Shown here: positions 9,537-21,858 of the stretch, piece after piece
How the letters are laid out: the number at the start of each line of letters is the position of its first letter
Position numbering within the stretch: position 1 is the first letter of the stretch
NCBI GenBank assembly: GCA_026120185.1
Contig: JANUWF010002419.1
Coordinates: 4,237,501-4,301,500, forward strand
Source: Voacanga thouarsii
Lineage: Eukaryota; Streptophyta; Magnoliopsida; Gentianales; Apocynaceae
DNA length: 64,000 nt
Direction of reading: 5' to 3'
Made by a program: the position numbers and the translations under genes
Notes under the pieces: generated by a model
The model's database searches: none
What the model was told of the DNA's origin: nothing
The model's input: only the letters and a program-made list of their open reading frames with translations

Positions 9537-12090
9537 TATAAACAGCAAATCAATTGTTGATGGATGTCGAATCAACTATCAAGAGACTGAACACTGGAAA
9601 GGCTAAACTGGATGAAGGATTATCTTTTGGAAAATCACCTCTGGACAAGACAGACTTAGGATACGAGGAGTTCAACAAGAATATGGTCACACTTCAAACA
9701 AATCTGATAGTTGCTGAGAAGAAAGGGCAACTAAGAAAGTTCAGACAAAAGTCCAAGAAGCCTTCTATTTATTCTGACTATTGCTCTTTTGCAGGTCACA
9801 AGTGGAAGAATTGTTTAAAGAGTTTCAAAGGTCTTCAACAAGGCTGGAAATCTATCAAACCTGAGTTTGACAAAGGCAAAAAATCTCCAAAGATGAAATG
9901 AGTCTGGATCAAGAAGCCTGAACTTAAGGCATATGTGGTACACATATTTTTAAAAGCCGCAATGGAGGACGTATGGTATCTAGACAGAAGCTGCTCAAAA
10001 TACATGATAATAAGAAAGAAATTTCTAGTCAATTATGATTCCAAAAGTGGTGGATCGATTATGTTTGGTGATGGTTCTAATAGCAAGGTTATTAGAATAG
10101 GTATGCTAAAAATTAAAGGCATGCCAAAACTCAAAACTTTGCATGTGGATGGTCTAAAAGTAAATCTGATAAGTATTAGTTAACTATGTGATGACAACAT
10201 GCTGGTCAACTATGATAAAGTTAAATGTCTTGTCGTGGACAAAATTAGAAATTGTGTGATTACAGGAGATAGGGCATCTAACAATTGCAATCAAATATGC
10301 ACGTTAAATACACACAAGTGCATGCTATCTAAGTCTGATAAAGTTGAATTGCGGCATCAAAGGTTAGGATATGTTAATTACAATTAGTTGGAATTGCTGA
10401 GTTCAACAGGTGCTGCTTGTGGACTGCCTAAGTTAGGTAAAGTCGACAAAAACATTTGGGGTGTATGTCAAAATGGCACGCAAGTCAAAGCATCATATGT
10501 TAAAGTCTAAGAAATTGCTACAACATCTATTCTCAAACTTATTTATGTGGATTTGTTTGAACTAGCTCAAATAGAAAGTACCAGTGGAAACCAGTATGTG
10601 TTGATGACTTGTCCAAATTCACTTGGGTGAGTTTCTTCAAACAAAAATCAGATGCTTTTGAAGCTTTTCAGAATCTATATTTGAGTGTGCAAACTCAAAA
10701 GGCTATAGGAAGAACAGGAATTTGACAAGAATTTGTTTAATTAAATAATCAAAAAATGATAAGAAGTGATCATGAAAAGGAGTTTGACAATAATCTGTTT
10801 AATTAGTTCTATGTCAAAAATGGAATTCAACAAGAATATTTAGAACTATATTGTTGAGAGGAAGAACAGATCTATTCAAGAAATGGCAAAGGTTATGCTG
10901 AATGCCAAGAAATTACCACATTAATGGTGGGTAAAAGTAGTGAATACTGCAACACATATTATCAATCGAACATATTTCAGGTCTCATACCAAGAAAATAG
11001 CTTATGCAATTTGGAACAGTCAAAAGGTACAACTGAATTACTTTTATGTGTTTAGAAGTAAGTGTTATCTTTCTTAGATATTCTAACAATAGCAGAGCAA
11101 TTCATATGTTCAACAAGAGAAGTCAATTCGTCATGGAATCACTCAATATTGTTTTTAAGGATATTTCACCAAAAAATGTGAAAAAAAAAGGTATTACAGT
11201 CAAACAATGATGAGCTTGCTCAAACCATTAGAGAAGATCTTATTTCAGAATGTTCTGATATTGTAAGTGAAGATAATTCTGTTAAAGAACAGGAAGCTAT
11301 TCAACAAAAGGCACTGTCATCTAGAATAAAGAAGAATCATCCAACTGGCTTGATTATTGGAAGTATGGATGAGTCAAGAAAGACAAGAGACAGACCGAAA
11401 CTTGACTACAAGGAGATGGTCAAGTACACTTGTTATACTTCAACACTAGAGCCGAGAAATATCAAAGAAGCCTTCATAGATAAACATTGGATTATTGCCA
11501 TACAAGATGAGTTGCAACAGTTTGAAAGGAATGATGTACAGGAACTTGTGTCGAGACTAAAGAGTATCAATATGATTAGTACCAAGTGGGTATTTCGAAA
11601 CAAAACAGATGAACTTGGTTACATTACAAGAAATAAAGTAAGGTTAGTTGCACAAGAATATACACAAGTCGAAGGTATTGACTTTGACGAAATATTTGCT
11701 CCCGTAGCAAGATCAGAGTCTGTCAAATTAATACGTGCAGCGACTTATGTTAAGAATTTTACACTACAACAGAGTATATGTAACAATTAAAAAAAGCTCT
11801 ATGTGGTCTAAAGCAAGAACCCAGGGCATAGGATGACAGGCTTACAAATTATTTGCTCAGACAAGGATATAAGCGAGGTGGATCTAACAAGACGATGTTT
11901 GTCAAGAAACTTGGAACATATTTTATTGTTGCACAGATTTATGTTAATGACATTATGTTAGGATCAACATCAAGACAGATGTCAAAATAGTTTGTTGAAC
12001 TTATATAAATAGAGTTTGAAATGAGTATGGTTAGTGAACTAACATTTTTCCTTGGTCTGCAGATTAAACAAATAAAGGGCGGAAGATATA
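9537..12090 (+). pseudogene. pol: Copia pol relic: protease, gag-pre-integrase, integrase, start of RT
   Basis: The frame is broken but the order is canonical. Near 9974 the protease site reads WYLDRSCSKYM where WYLDSGCSxHM is usual, so the catalytic DSG is lost. Near 10347 the gag-pre-integrase motif LRHQRLGYVN appears. Integrase traces follow to about 11000. At 11350-11790 the reverse transcriptase start is well kept, including WVFRNK, KVRLVAQEYTQVEGIDFDE and FAPVAR. The later YVDD box reads YVND near 11940. Homology ends near 12.09 kb. This is the 3' part of the Copia element cut by the CACTA insertion. Confidence 0.85.
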
Positions 12091-12330
12091 AGGTTTGATG
12101 TAGATATGGTTGAAATATGAGGTTGTGATTATTGAGGATGTATCTTGAATGATGGGATGAACAAGATTAAGGTTAACTAAAGCTTGTGAAGTTTTATCTG
12201 TTCCAAGAGTTAGATCTTGTCTACTCGTGGAAACATAAGGAAAAATATGGAAAGGATTTGATATATGTTTTGTTAGAGAGAATTATATAATATAATCATT
12301 ATGTGATAACTATGATTTCCTATCCTGTGG
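12091..12330. other. Unassigned 240 bp between the Copia relic and the gypsy LTR homology
   Basis: It may be the diverged start of the gypsy 5' LTR, but it does not align by eye with the first part of the 3' LTR at 17716. No gene was seen. Confidence 0.3.
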
Positions 12331-14215
12331 GACGGTTTCACCTGGCTGACTCAAGTATATGTATTTGATAGCAGTTGTTAGTAGTATAAAATAAAATCAT
12401 AAATAAATATAGTTGTTATTGTTAATGTTATCATTACTACTATCATTACTATTGTTATTGTTTTTGTTGTTATTGTTATTATTATTACGTTTTTTTATTA
12501 TTTAATTAATTACTCAACTTATCAATTTAATTATTCAATTAACAACGAATTTATTATGGTTGATATTAAAATTATCATATCTCAAATATAATCCTTATGA
12601 TAAAGTTAGTGTGATTTGTTATTATAATTATTATAAATATCATTTCTTACATGTTAGCATTATTTTTGTTATAAAAATTATTGGTTACAATTTGGTATGA
12701 AAATCATTACTTATCATTATTATAATCTATAGCTATTATTTGAACTTTAATATTACTTTACATTAATTATTAGCCATTTAATTAGTATATATTAATTAGT
12801 TATTATTGGTACCTATATATTATTAAATATATTTATCTACTTGATTATTTATTTAATTAATTAAGGGCTCGTAGAAGCCAGCTTTCCAGTCTATAATTAT
12901 AGTAGATATTGATTACTGGGTACATGCTACTCTAATTATTATACTATATAAGGCATATTATTCTTTTATCGTTGGAACATCTATTTCTTGTTCATATGCC
13001 TTGTTGGAGTCTCACATATGCAAAAGGGGAAGTTGGATTTTTAGATGCTTTACTATGCATAGGAAGATAGTGTTTGATTGAGGATCTATAATCCTTTGTT
13101 TAGACGAAAGTGGGATCTAAGCATAAGGAGCAACTCATTAGTTCAAGGGTTTGGAATAACTTGACCAGTAAGTCCTTGCATTAAATATTTGATATAAAAG
13201 ATCTGAATTGCAAGTCATTTGGAAAATATTTGTTATCTTAATGATGTGATTATCTGGAATGCAAGCTTGACTGTTTCTCATTAAAAGTTTTCCATCAAAC
13301 AAAGATTTCATTAGAAAATCACTTTTTGATTGTAAAACGATTTTTTAGCTAATCATTTGGAAATCATGCTTTCATGACCAAATATGTTAGAAATATTTTC
13401 ATTGAGATTGGATTCTGATCAATATATTGAAGCATTGAGTACTTAATAAGAGTAGGACTCTAGGACAAACCTTTGAACAGTACGGCAAGTCTTTCAGTAG
13501 GAGGCCACCTCTGAGAGGTAAACTCTATTTGGAAAAGGTGATAGTCCTAGTAGGTAAGGTCGGTCCGAGCTAGCACCTCACTCCAAGTGGACTGATATTC
13601 CAGAGTGGACATTCGGTAAGTTAAGGTAAGAGATGGAGAAGTATCTTACCTAATGGGCCGTACACCTACTACGCTGTGATGTAGGATTTCACAGTGTTTG
13701 TCATGATGTGGGGTTTTATGGCAAGGTTATGATGTAAGGTTTCATAGCCGTTTATTTTTCAATGGTTTTTGAATAATACATATCATTGTGATTCTGTTTT
13801 GTTGTGATGATTGCCACTTACCTTGATACAAAAAATGTTTGACTTGCAATCCACTTTTGTTAGATGATTTCAAAGTGCATTCATGAAACTTATTTTGGTT
13901 CAATCATGAGCACACATAAGGCTTACTAAGATGTATTTCTTACACTCGTTCGATGTTATATTTTAGGATCCACTAACTTTAGCAGGGTGATGCGCTATTA
14001 GAAGTTAGCTGCTTTGATTTTCTATTTCGATCCTGTTTCAGAGATGTTCCATTTTATGTAATTTGAGAGACTTGTAGACATTGTTTTCCTTTGTAACAAC
14101 ATTTTGGGTTGTTTCTGCTTTGGTTATTTTCATTACCTAGTTATAAAGACCCTTGGTTCTTTAGACGGGGCGATATACCCATCCTCTTTGTGCACATATA
14201 TTATGGTGTATTACA
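12331..14215 (+). repeat. 5' LTR (3' ~1.9 kb) of a Ty3-gypsy element
   Basis: This stretch aligns over its whole length with 19965-21858 (for example tttgatttctatttcgatc versus tttgattttctattttaatc, and the terminal tataaagacc..ggt..cttt..g..gg motifs). It ends in ttaca at 14215, immediately before a tRNA-Met primer-binding site. The LTR is truncated on its left side or has diverged there. Confidence 0.85.
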
Positions 14216-14217
14216 AG

Positions 14218-14230
14218 TGGTATCAAAGCC
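14218..14230 (+). other. Primer-binding site of the gypsy element
   Basis: The sequence tggtatcaaagcc differs little from the consensus TGGTATCAGAGCC complementary to initiator tRNA-Met. It lies 2 bp after the LTR end. Confidence 0.9.
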
Positions 14231-14495
14231 TATATTTAGGCTTCTTTGATCATTTGGATATTATATCTTAAGTATTTTGATCTAGTACTAGTTTGTGTGA
14301 TTTGTTTATAAGATAGTTAAAATATTTCCATATGTCCCACGAGATTAGCCATCGAGTTGTGGTAGTTCACTTACCCCAATTTCCCATAGCAGACCACCTT
14401 CCTCTGACACGAAGTCAGAACCTATTCAGCTTGAGGGTAGCGAATGAGAGAAGATAGAGGTTAAAGTTCTTGAGTCGGAGGGTAATGTTGGTGTT

Positions 14496-14921
14496 ATGAT
14501 AATAAACCCATCTATACCAGTAACTGACTTTATTTCTAACAGCGAAGGTGAGGAAGATGTCCCTAATTCAGATAGTGATGGAGAGGAAGCAGTTGATGTT
14601 GATGATAAGGGTGATGAAAAGACAGATGATACCGATAATGAGAAAGAGGAGGATGTAGACATTATTGATAGCGAGGGAGATAGGGAGATATATATTTTTG
14701 AAAGTGAGGAGGAGGTGGGGGAGATAATGGAACCTTCTCCAACCCCGCCTATAATGGAGTTTTCCCTGGACATGGCTAGTGAGGATTTAGGGAAGTCTAA
14801 TGGAAATATATCTTGTTTAGAGTGTGAGATAGTTGAGTTGAAAAGTAGGCTTGCGATAGCCATAGAGGAGCTTCAGAAGATAGCCTTAAAAATAGAGGAG
14901 AAAGGAAAGACGAAAGTTTAG
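14496..14921 (+). pseudogene. Acidic open frame in the gypsy interior (possible gag N-terminal relic)
   Basis: An open stretch of 141 codons is extremely rich in Glu and Asp in its first two thirds (runs such as SEGEEDVPNSDSDGEEAVDV) and ends in a short amphipathic segment that could form a coiled coil (ECEIVELKSRLAIAIEELQKI). No gag domain is recognisable. It lies just after the PBS, where gag is expected, but the composition is unusual and it may not be a true gene. Confidence 0.4.
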
Positions 14922-15844
14922 GAGAGTCCCGAGAGGCCTGAGTTCAGAGGTGAAGTTTTTAGTTTTATGGATGTATCTGGGATATGTTTTACTAAGAACG
15001 CTGAGGTTTAGCTTGAGAAACCTATTTCTAATGACTCTAGTGATTAGTTGATATGGGAGAAAATTTTATCCTTGTATGTTGTAATGATGATAATCTTGAT
15101 GAGGTTGTGAGAGAAAGTCTATGTTGATAGGCATAGTTAGATATTTTAGGGAATGCGATAAATATGCTTATGTGAGATTCTTTGGGTATAATAGGACTAC
15201 ACGTGACCTTGGTACTTATTCTAGTCTTCCGATTTTGACTATCTTAGTTCGGATTTTATAGATAGGACTGTATCATGATGAAGGTAGCATAGAAATGGTG
15301 ATTATTGGTGGGATTTAAGATTTTAACAGCTATCCTTTGGAAATTTGTGATACTATGTTATGCCTGCTAATTATGCATGAATAATGGGACATTGTCGGAA
15401 ATGCCCTATCATTTCGTAGAGTGTATGTTATGTGAAATATCTATAAAATATCTTTATATGTTTTTTATCTAAGTGAGCATGCTATATGAATTTATTTATT
15501 TTAGTACGTGGCATGCTTACAGTTTAATTTTGGGCTAGAATTATTAAGGTTGAAGAATGTTACATCGAGGGCTATTTGAATAGTGCATGTGAGTAAAATT
15601 TAGAGAAACGGCGATTAGTGGACACAATTGCACCAACGAATAAGGAAGACCTAGATAGGACGACTTCAAAAACAATTCTGAAGACACAAAATTTCCGTGC
15701 TAAGAGGTTGGTGGAGCAAAATGGAAGAATAAGGGAAGACATGTAAGGATTACTTTGATGGAAACTGCTCCAAATTCAGCAAATTTTCATCATTGCAGGA
15801 GGAAGAAACACATAGAAGCATAATGTTAGTTCAAGGAGTCGAAC

Positions 15845-16200
15845 TAGAGTTGCTTTAAGTGTGGAGATTCTTCACATCCAAGAGAGAGTTACTCGAGACT
15901 ACTTTGGTTTGAAAAAACATAACTAGAGTTGCTCAAGTACTCGCTTTGGAATAAAGAAAACTTGGGAGCCAATGCAACTCGAAAACGCCATGAAGATAAG
16001 AAGATTCTTGGGATTAGAGTATTGCTATTGACTTTCGTTAACGGAATTGCGATTCTTATGTCACCTCTATTTGGCTACAATGGAGACGTACACTACAGTT
16101 GTAAAAGAAGAAGCATGAGAAGAGTTTCCAAGAGTTTAAAAGAATATTAAAATTTACACTTGTCGAACTTCAGGCATTATACGTGGATGCATCGAATCAT
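15845..16200 (+). pseudogene. Gypsy gag zinc knuckle and possible RNase H relic
   Basis: Near 15852 the translation gives CFKCGDSSHPRESY, a zinc knuckle with the last Cys replaced. Near 16170 a short match (LYVDASNHEG) resembles the YSDAS motif of the Ty3-gypsy RNase H. The two are far closer together than in an intact element, so most of pol has been deleted between them. Confidence 0.5.
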
Positions 16201-17280
16201 GAAGGGAAAGCCATGTCTATGAATTCCTATAGTGGTGATTCAATCTAACTTCTTTACTCTTCCTTCCAAGTTTTCTCAAGCAAACTATATCTTTTCACTT
16301 ATTTTTGATGTTTTAAGTTTTCTTTTAAGATTAGAATATAAAAAGCCACCTTAGCTATTTCACTCATTGTTAGAAAACTGCTCCTTATCAGATGCATCTA
16401 TATTATGCCCAGTTTCTTTGTATAATTTATATGTTGACTATCTATTCCTTATCTCATTGGACATGTGCCATTAATATCTTATTCTTCTACATTCTTTTGA
16501 TTTGTACACTTTGTCATATGCTTTCTCTTTCGAGCTATTTCTTGCCAACTCTTTTCTTTTCTATTTGATGAGAATTTTCTTCTAAACATTTGGTTGATTA
16601 AAGCAATTGTTGCTACTCTAATCAATGAATGCAATTATTAGGTATCAAACTTTTCAACCATTTTCTAAATGCTTACCATGTTGTCACTACAATAACTTTC
16701 TATTTTTACTTTACAGGATTTACTCTATTCATTTCATTTTTTATTTCATTCATTTGATTTAGCACACATTGTTTATGCCTTTTCTACTTAACCTCTCATA
16801 TCCTTAAAGTCATAATGTCACCATTTCCACAAATCTTTTTCACTCTTTTATTTTTAGAATTTTCTTTGATACTCAAAACTTTCTTTTCTTTTTCTAATGA
16901 TATTGTTTTGATGTTCTTATCTTTCTATATGAATTCTCCCATTATTTCTTGAAAATTTTTCTATTCATGGTTGAGCATTCAAGGAGCTGTCCCTTATCAC
17001 ACAACAGAAGTGTTCAATTCTCATCAATCACAGTAAAATTCTTTAACAGTCATCTAATTTTAGCCATTTATGTTTTCTTAAATTATTAAAATTCACATGG
17101 CATTATATTTGACCTACTCTTTACTCCTATATCCTCTTCGAACTCATTATTCTCTTCGAACCCACAAAATCGCATTAAGAAATGGCATGTGTAAGAGATT
17201 GAGACTAGAGCTCATGTCTCACGAAAGAAACTTTAGTCACATGACATTGATTATTCTACTTATCACTTGAAGTTGACACC
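16201..17280. other. AT-rich non-coding interior of the gypsy element
   Basis: No domain is recognisable in any frame. It is pyrimidine-rich on the plus strand and may be an insertion or an eroded pol region. Confidence 0.4.
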
Positions 17281-17289
17281 TAGTAGTGG

Positions 17290-17680
17290 AAATTTAAAGC
17301 ATCTTAAGGGAGAAAAGTTAAGTCCTAAATATTTAAGACTGTTCCAAGTAATAGAAAGAATTGGCCTAATTGCTTGCAGTTTAGATTTGCCAGAGGAATT
17401 AACTGGGATACACGATATAACTCACATATCTTAGTTGAATGGGTATAATCCCAATCCAGATCGTGTTCCGAACAGGGAACCATTAGTTTTACAACCAGAT
17501 CTGAGTTATATCGAGAAACCAGTAAAGATCTTGGATAGAAGTATTAAGACACTTCAGAATAAGTAGATTCCTATAGTAAAGGTTTTGTGGGAACATTATA
17601 GCACACAAGATGCTACTTGGGAAACTGAGGAATGGATGGGGCAGAAGTATCCAGAATTACTTTGAAGGTATGACATCTTA
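17290..17680 (+). pseudogene. Gypsy integrase C-terminal region
   Basis: The translation follows the end of Ty3-gypsy polyproteins: LSPKYLRLFQVIERIGLIA, then LPEELTGIHDITHIS (family: GIHxVFHVSxL), then DLSYIEKPVKILDR, and finally VKVLWEHYSTQDATWETEEWM, close to the usual VKVLWxNHxxEEATWE. One in-frame stop lies after THIS and one before IPIVKV. The match places this copy among chromodomain-bearing or Tekay-like gypsy elements, although no chromodomain is clearly visible. Confidence 0.85.
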
Positions 17681-17702
17681 AATTTCAGGACAAAATTCTT
17701 TT

Positions 17703-17715
17703 AGGGAGGGGAGGA
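17703..17715 (+). other. Polypurine tract of the gypsy element
   Basis: The purine run agggaggggagga lies directly before the TG start of the 3' LTR at 17716. It is the primer site for plus-strand synthesis. Confidence 0.85.
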
Positions 17716-18013
17716 TGTAAAACTCTGTCTAACCCTACCCCTGGTACATGAGAAGTGAGGGATAAACATGGCATCTTGCATGAGCATATGAATTTATAAT
17801 ACAGTTATCTAATAATTTAATGGATGTGTGTATATATGTGTGCGTATTTGCTCTTATACTTATTTGTGTTTAGGTTCATTTAGTGAGCTAAGGATGTCCT
17901 TTGGCTTGAATAAGATGAGCTATGATGAATTTAGAGTGTTTAACAGCAAGTGAGATGCTTGAGTGGAAGAGTGAATGTAATTTAGTTAGGAAATATGAAC
18001 ATAAGAATTGTTG

Positions 18014-18069
18014 TGGTCTAGTAGTTAAAGCTTGATTATTTAAATCCTAGTGACCAGAGTTCGAATCCC
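18014..18069 (+). promoter_or_regulatory. tRNA-like A box and B box inside the gypsy LTR
   Basis: The string tggtctagtagtt (18014-18026) resembles a tRNA A box and gagttcgaatccc (18057-18069) a B box. The reverse complement of 30811-30870 in the solo LTR keeps the same module (gttgtggaatagtggataaaac..gagttcgaac). Conservation between two LTRs suggests it belongs to the LTR family and is not a separate insertion. Confidence 0.5.
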
Positions 18070-18570
18070 AACTCCTCTAAATTATTTTCTATTATTTTCC
18101 AGACTATTTTCTTTGGCCTAGTGCCGCCTTATTTAAGGAGATAAATTCCTCCTAATATTTCTCTTGTAGTTGTAATCTAATTTTTATTTTTTAAGATTTT
18201 ACAAAATTATTTCTTGTACCTTTTCCCCAAAAGACTTATTTAGATAATACTTTTTGAAATTTAGTTTATAAACATATCTTACAAATATCTTGTTGATCGA
18301 AATTTTAAGCAAGAAAAAAAATTACATTACTTAATTTGAATTTTGAAGAGATTTTCCCTTGAGGTTTAAAATGATTATATAATCTATATTTAAAATTACA
18401 CTTTAAATTCAGTTATACTCTACTAAGAAGAACTATGTAGTTAAAACTATGTTTTTGAGGATTTTCAGGGGATAGTATATTGTTTAGATAAATTAGAATT
18501 AGTTGAGATTTTTAAAAAATAATATTTTTTGTTTTAAGAGATAATTAAAATTACGTTCAATTACTCGGGG

Positions 18571-18577
<7 letters not shown>

Positions 18578-18635
<58 letters not shown>

Positions 18636-18636
18636 G
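18578..18636. repeat. (TTA)n microsatellite
   Basis: An uninterrupted run of about 19 TTA/ATT units within the gypsy 3' LTR. Confidence 0.95.
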
Positions 18637-18814
18637 GGAAATCGAGTTTACTTATTTTTTTTTTTTTTAAAGGTCTTGCATAATCGCGTCCAGCTTGGCT
18701 TAAGTCGGGCCTAGCTATGCATTGTTTTCTTGCATAGCTGCAACTAGCCTAGCAAAAGCAAGGCCCAACTATGCAAAGTGCAAGCCAGGCCCAGCTTTGT
18801 GCCAGCCGTGGGCT

Positions 18815-19964
18815 CAGGCATTGAATAATTAATTAATCAAATAAATCAGATAATAAATTTAATTTCTCTCAACCTTTTATTTTATTTTCATCTAATAATA
18901 AATTAGACTTCCTGAATAAAAACAAAATCATTTTTAACCAAGATCATTTCCTCAACCCAAAATTAATTAAGACTTATGAGCTATTTCGAGGACTAAAAAG
19001 ACACATTGTCTTAACTATTAAAATAACCAAAATATCTCTACTATATAAATAGTTATATTTTATATTTTAAATATTTTTTAATATCACCATAAAGATATAT
19101 TGACCACAAGGACAATATTGTGTTAGCAATGTCTCAGATCTACATGTGTAATAACTAAAATACTCTTCTACACATCACCGATTATTTAGAGAGGAAGAAG
19201 TGTACTAACACCTCTCTAAAAGACATCTACCATTCTTAGACTTCTAATTCAATGATCCACGACTTCTTAGAATGTTTTCACTTTCCAATAGAGCTATCCT
19301 TAAGCAAACGTCTAAGTCATGTTCCCCAAAACTCTGGATATTTAGATCATTCAGACAATCACAAAGGGCGATATAGCATAGAAGTTATCTTATACAAATC
19401 TATCTTAACTAACTAGTCACATATACCCAACATACAGGTATATTAGTCCTACAATAAAACCTCAACCATAGTATATCAAAGCATATGCTCCCAACTTCGT
19501 CAGACCACCTGCTCTTACTCAAGCTATAGAGTACAAGTCTACGCTGTAGCAGTAGTAGTCTAAATTTCTTCCGTATAGTACTTTAAGAAACTACTACTAC
19601 AAGTCCAGTTTTACGTCTTCGAAATACATTTGTGTTATGGAGTGAGAGAACCACTCACTGGCTAAAGGTAAGCCATTCCATATTTAAAATTCATAACACA
19701 ATAACCTTACCATGATGAGATTATTATTCCCATTATTCGGTTAAGAATAATAGTCTATGTGTTAAGTAACTCATGGTCCATATCATACTGTGAAAGACCT
19801 CCATTCACATGAACTATTTACTTAAATACAACGGGTTTTTTTTAGTGAAAAATGTACACAAAAAGTAATAAATAATTCATAAATAATTTATCAGAATAAA
19901 ACTTTTATTAGTACAAACCAAAATTACATCAGAAACCTAATCTAAGAGCGCATACATCCTAACA
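18815..19964 (-). repeat. LTR (minus orientation) nested in the gypsy 3' LTR
   Basis: It aligns with 53317-54503 over about 1.15 kb, including gatccacgacttc, gagaggaagaagtgtactaacacc and the end ctaacatcctaacaa/caatccaaca. Read on the minus strand it begins TGTTAGGATGTATG, a typical Copia-like LTR start. A TATA-like box lies at about 19038-19048 on the minus strand. It interrupts the gypsy LTR exactly where the alignment to the 5' LTR breaks (19965). The left (3') edge is uncertain. Confidence 0.75.
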
Positions 19965-21858
19965 ACTGTTTCTTCTAGTCGACTCCAATATATGCATTTG
20001 ATATCAATTGTCGGTAATAAAAATAAAAATATAAATAAAATTATAAATAACTATAGTTGTTACTACTATCATTACTGTTGTTATTATTATTATTATTACT
20101 ATTACTACTACGTTGTTATTTGATTATTTAATTAATTACTCAACTTATCAATTTAATTATTTAATTAACCACAGATTCATTATGGTTGATATTAAAATTA
20201 CCATATTTCAAAAATCATCCTTATGATAAAATTTTGTGTGTGTGTATATCATGTTGGCATTATTTTTGTTATTAAAATTATTGGTTAGAATTTGGTATGA
20301 AAATCATTACTTATCATTATTATAATCTGTAGCTATTGTTTAAACTTTAATATTACTTTATATTAATTTTTAGTCATTTAATTAGTATAAATTAATTAGT
20401 CATAATTGTTAAATTATTATTTTCTATTTATTTATTATGCCTCATTTATTAATAAATGGTACCTATATAAATATATTTATCTACTTGATTATTTATTTAT
20501 TTATTTAATTAAGGGCTTGCATAAGCCAACATTCCAGTCTATAATTATAGTAGATATTGATTACTGGGTACATGCTACTCTAGTTATCATACTATATAAG
20601 GCGTATTGTTCTTCTATCGTTTGAACATCTATTTCTTGTTCATATGACTTGTTGGAGTCTCACATATGCAAAAGGAGAAGTTGGATTTTTGGATGTTTTA
20701 CTATGCATAGGAAGATAGTGTTTGATTGAGGATTTATAATTTTTTGTTTACACAAAATGGGATCCAAGCATGAGAAGCTACTCATTTGCTCAAGGGTATG
20801 GAATAACTTGACCACTAAGTCCTTACATTAAATATTTGATATAAAAGCTCTTAATTGCAAGTCATTTGGAAAATGTTTGTTTTCTCAATAACGTGATTAT
20901 CTGGAATGCAAGCTTGCCTATTTCTCATTAAAAGTTTTCCATCAAACAAAGATTTTATTGGAAAATTATTTTTTTATTGTAAAATGATTTTTTAGCTAAT
21001 CATTTGGAAATCATGCTTGCATGACCTAGTTGTTGGAAATATTTTCATTAAGATTGAATTCTGATTGATGTATTGAAATATTGAGTACTCAATAAGGTTA
21101 GGCATCTAGGACTAACCTTTGAAGAGTAGGACAAGTCACTTAGTAGGAGGCTACCTTTGAGAAGTAAAATTTATTTGGAAAATGTGACAATCCTAGTAGG
21201 TAAGGCCAGTTCAAGATAGTACCTCAGTCCAAGTGGGTTAATATTCTGAGGTGGACATCCAGTAAGTTATGGTAAAAAATTGAGGAGTATCTTACCCAAT
21301 AAGCCGTATATCCACTACATTATACAGGGGTTTCATAGTGTTTGTCATGATATAGGGTTTCATGGCAAGTTTATGATATAACGTTTCATAGCCATTTATT
21401 TTTTTGTGGTTTTTGAATAATACATATTTTTGTGATTCTATTTTGTTGTGATGATTACCACTAACCTTGATACGAAAAATGTTTGACTTGCAATTCACTT
21501 TTTTTAGATGATTTCAAAGTGCATTCATGAAACTTATTTTGGTTCAATCATGAGCACATATAGGGCTTACTGAGATATATTTCTCACATTCCTTCGATGT
21601 CATATTTTAGGATCTGCCAACTTTAGCAGGTGACGAGCTATTAGAAGTTAGTTACTTTGATTTTCTATTTTAATCATATTTAAGAGTTGTTTTATTTTAT
21701 GTAATTTGAGAGACTTGTAGATATTGTTTTCTTTTGTAACAAGATTTTGAGTTGTTTCCGCTTTGGTTATTTTCATTACCTAGTTATAAAGACCTCTGGT
21801 CCTTTGGATGGGATGACTTCCCTACCCTCTTTGGGCACATGTGTTACGGTGTGCTACA

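Larger units (their letters stand above)
1140..12090 (+). mobile_element. Decayed SIRE/Maximus-type Ty1-copia retrotransposon, interrupted by a CACTA element
   Basis: In order along the plus strand: LTR end, PBS, gag with zinc knuckle (1889-3044), a coiled-coil-like charged tail, then after the CACTA insertion (3157-9533) a protease-like segment, gag-pre-integrase, integrase traces and the start of reverse transcriptase. Recognisable homology stops near 12.09 kb in the RT palm; RNase H and the 3' LTR are missing. The reading resumes at 9534 on the far side of the CACTA element, so the insertion happened in an already existing Copia copy. Many stops and frameshifts show the element is dead. 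Confidence 0.85.
12331..21858 (+). mobile_element. Degraded Ty3-gypsy (Tekay/Del-like) retrotransposon with paired LTRs
   Basis: The components are 5' LTR, PBS, a ~3.5-kb interior, polypurine tract and 3' LTR. The interior has an acidic open frame, a zinc-knuckle relic, possible RNase H traces, roughly 1 kb of non-coding DNA, and the integrase C-terminal domain. Most of protease, RT and integrase is missing or unrecognisable. The solo LTR at 27679-31129 belongs to the same broad family, as shown by shared end sequences and a shared tRNA-like module. The 5-bp duplication cannot be tested because the outer left edge is unclear; the bases after the 3' LTR are aaact. Confidence 0.8.
17716..21858 (+). 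repeat. 3' LTR of the gypsy element, with a nested LTR insertion
   Basis: It starts TGTAAAACTC right after the PPT and ends GTGCTACA at 21858. The right 1.9 kb (19965-21858) aligns with the 5' LTR. The unmatched middle holds a (TTA)n run and an LTR of a different family (18815-19964). A tRNA-like A/B-box module at 18014-18069 is also present in the solo LTR near 30811-30870. Confidence 0.8.

Noticed and set aside
18014..18069. A real tRNA gene in the gypsy LTR
   Set aside because: No acceptor stem or anticodon arm could be made; only the promoter-like boxes match.
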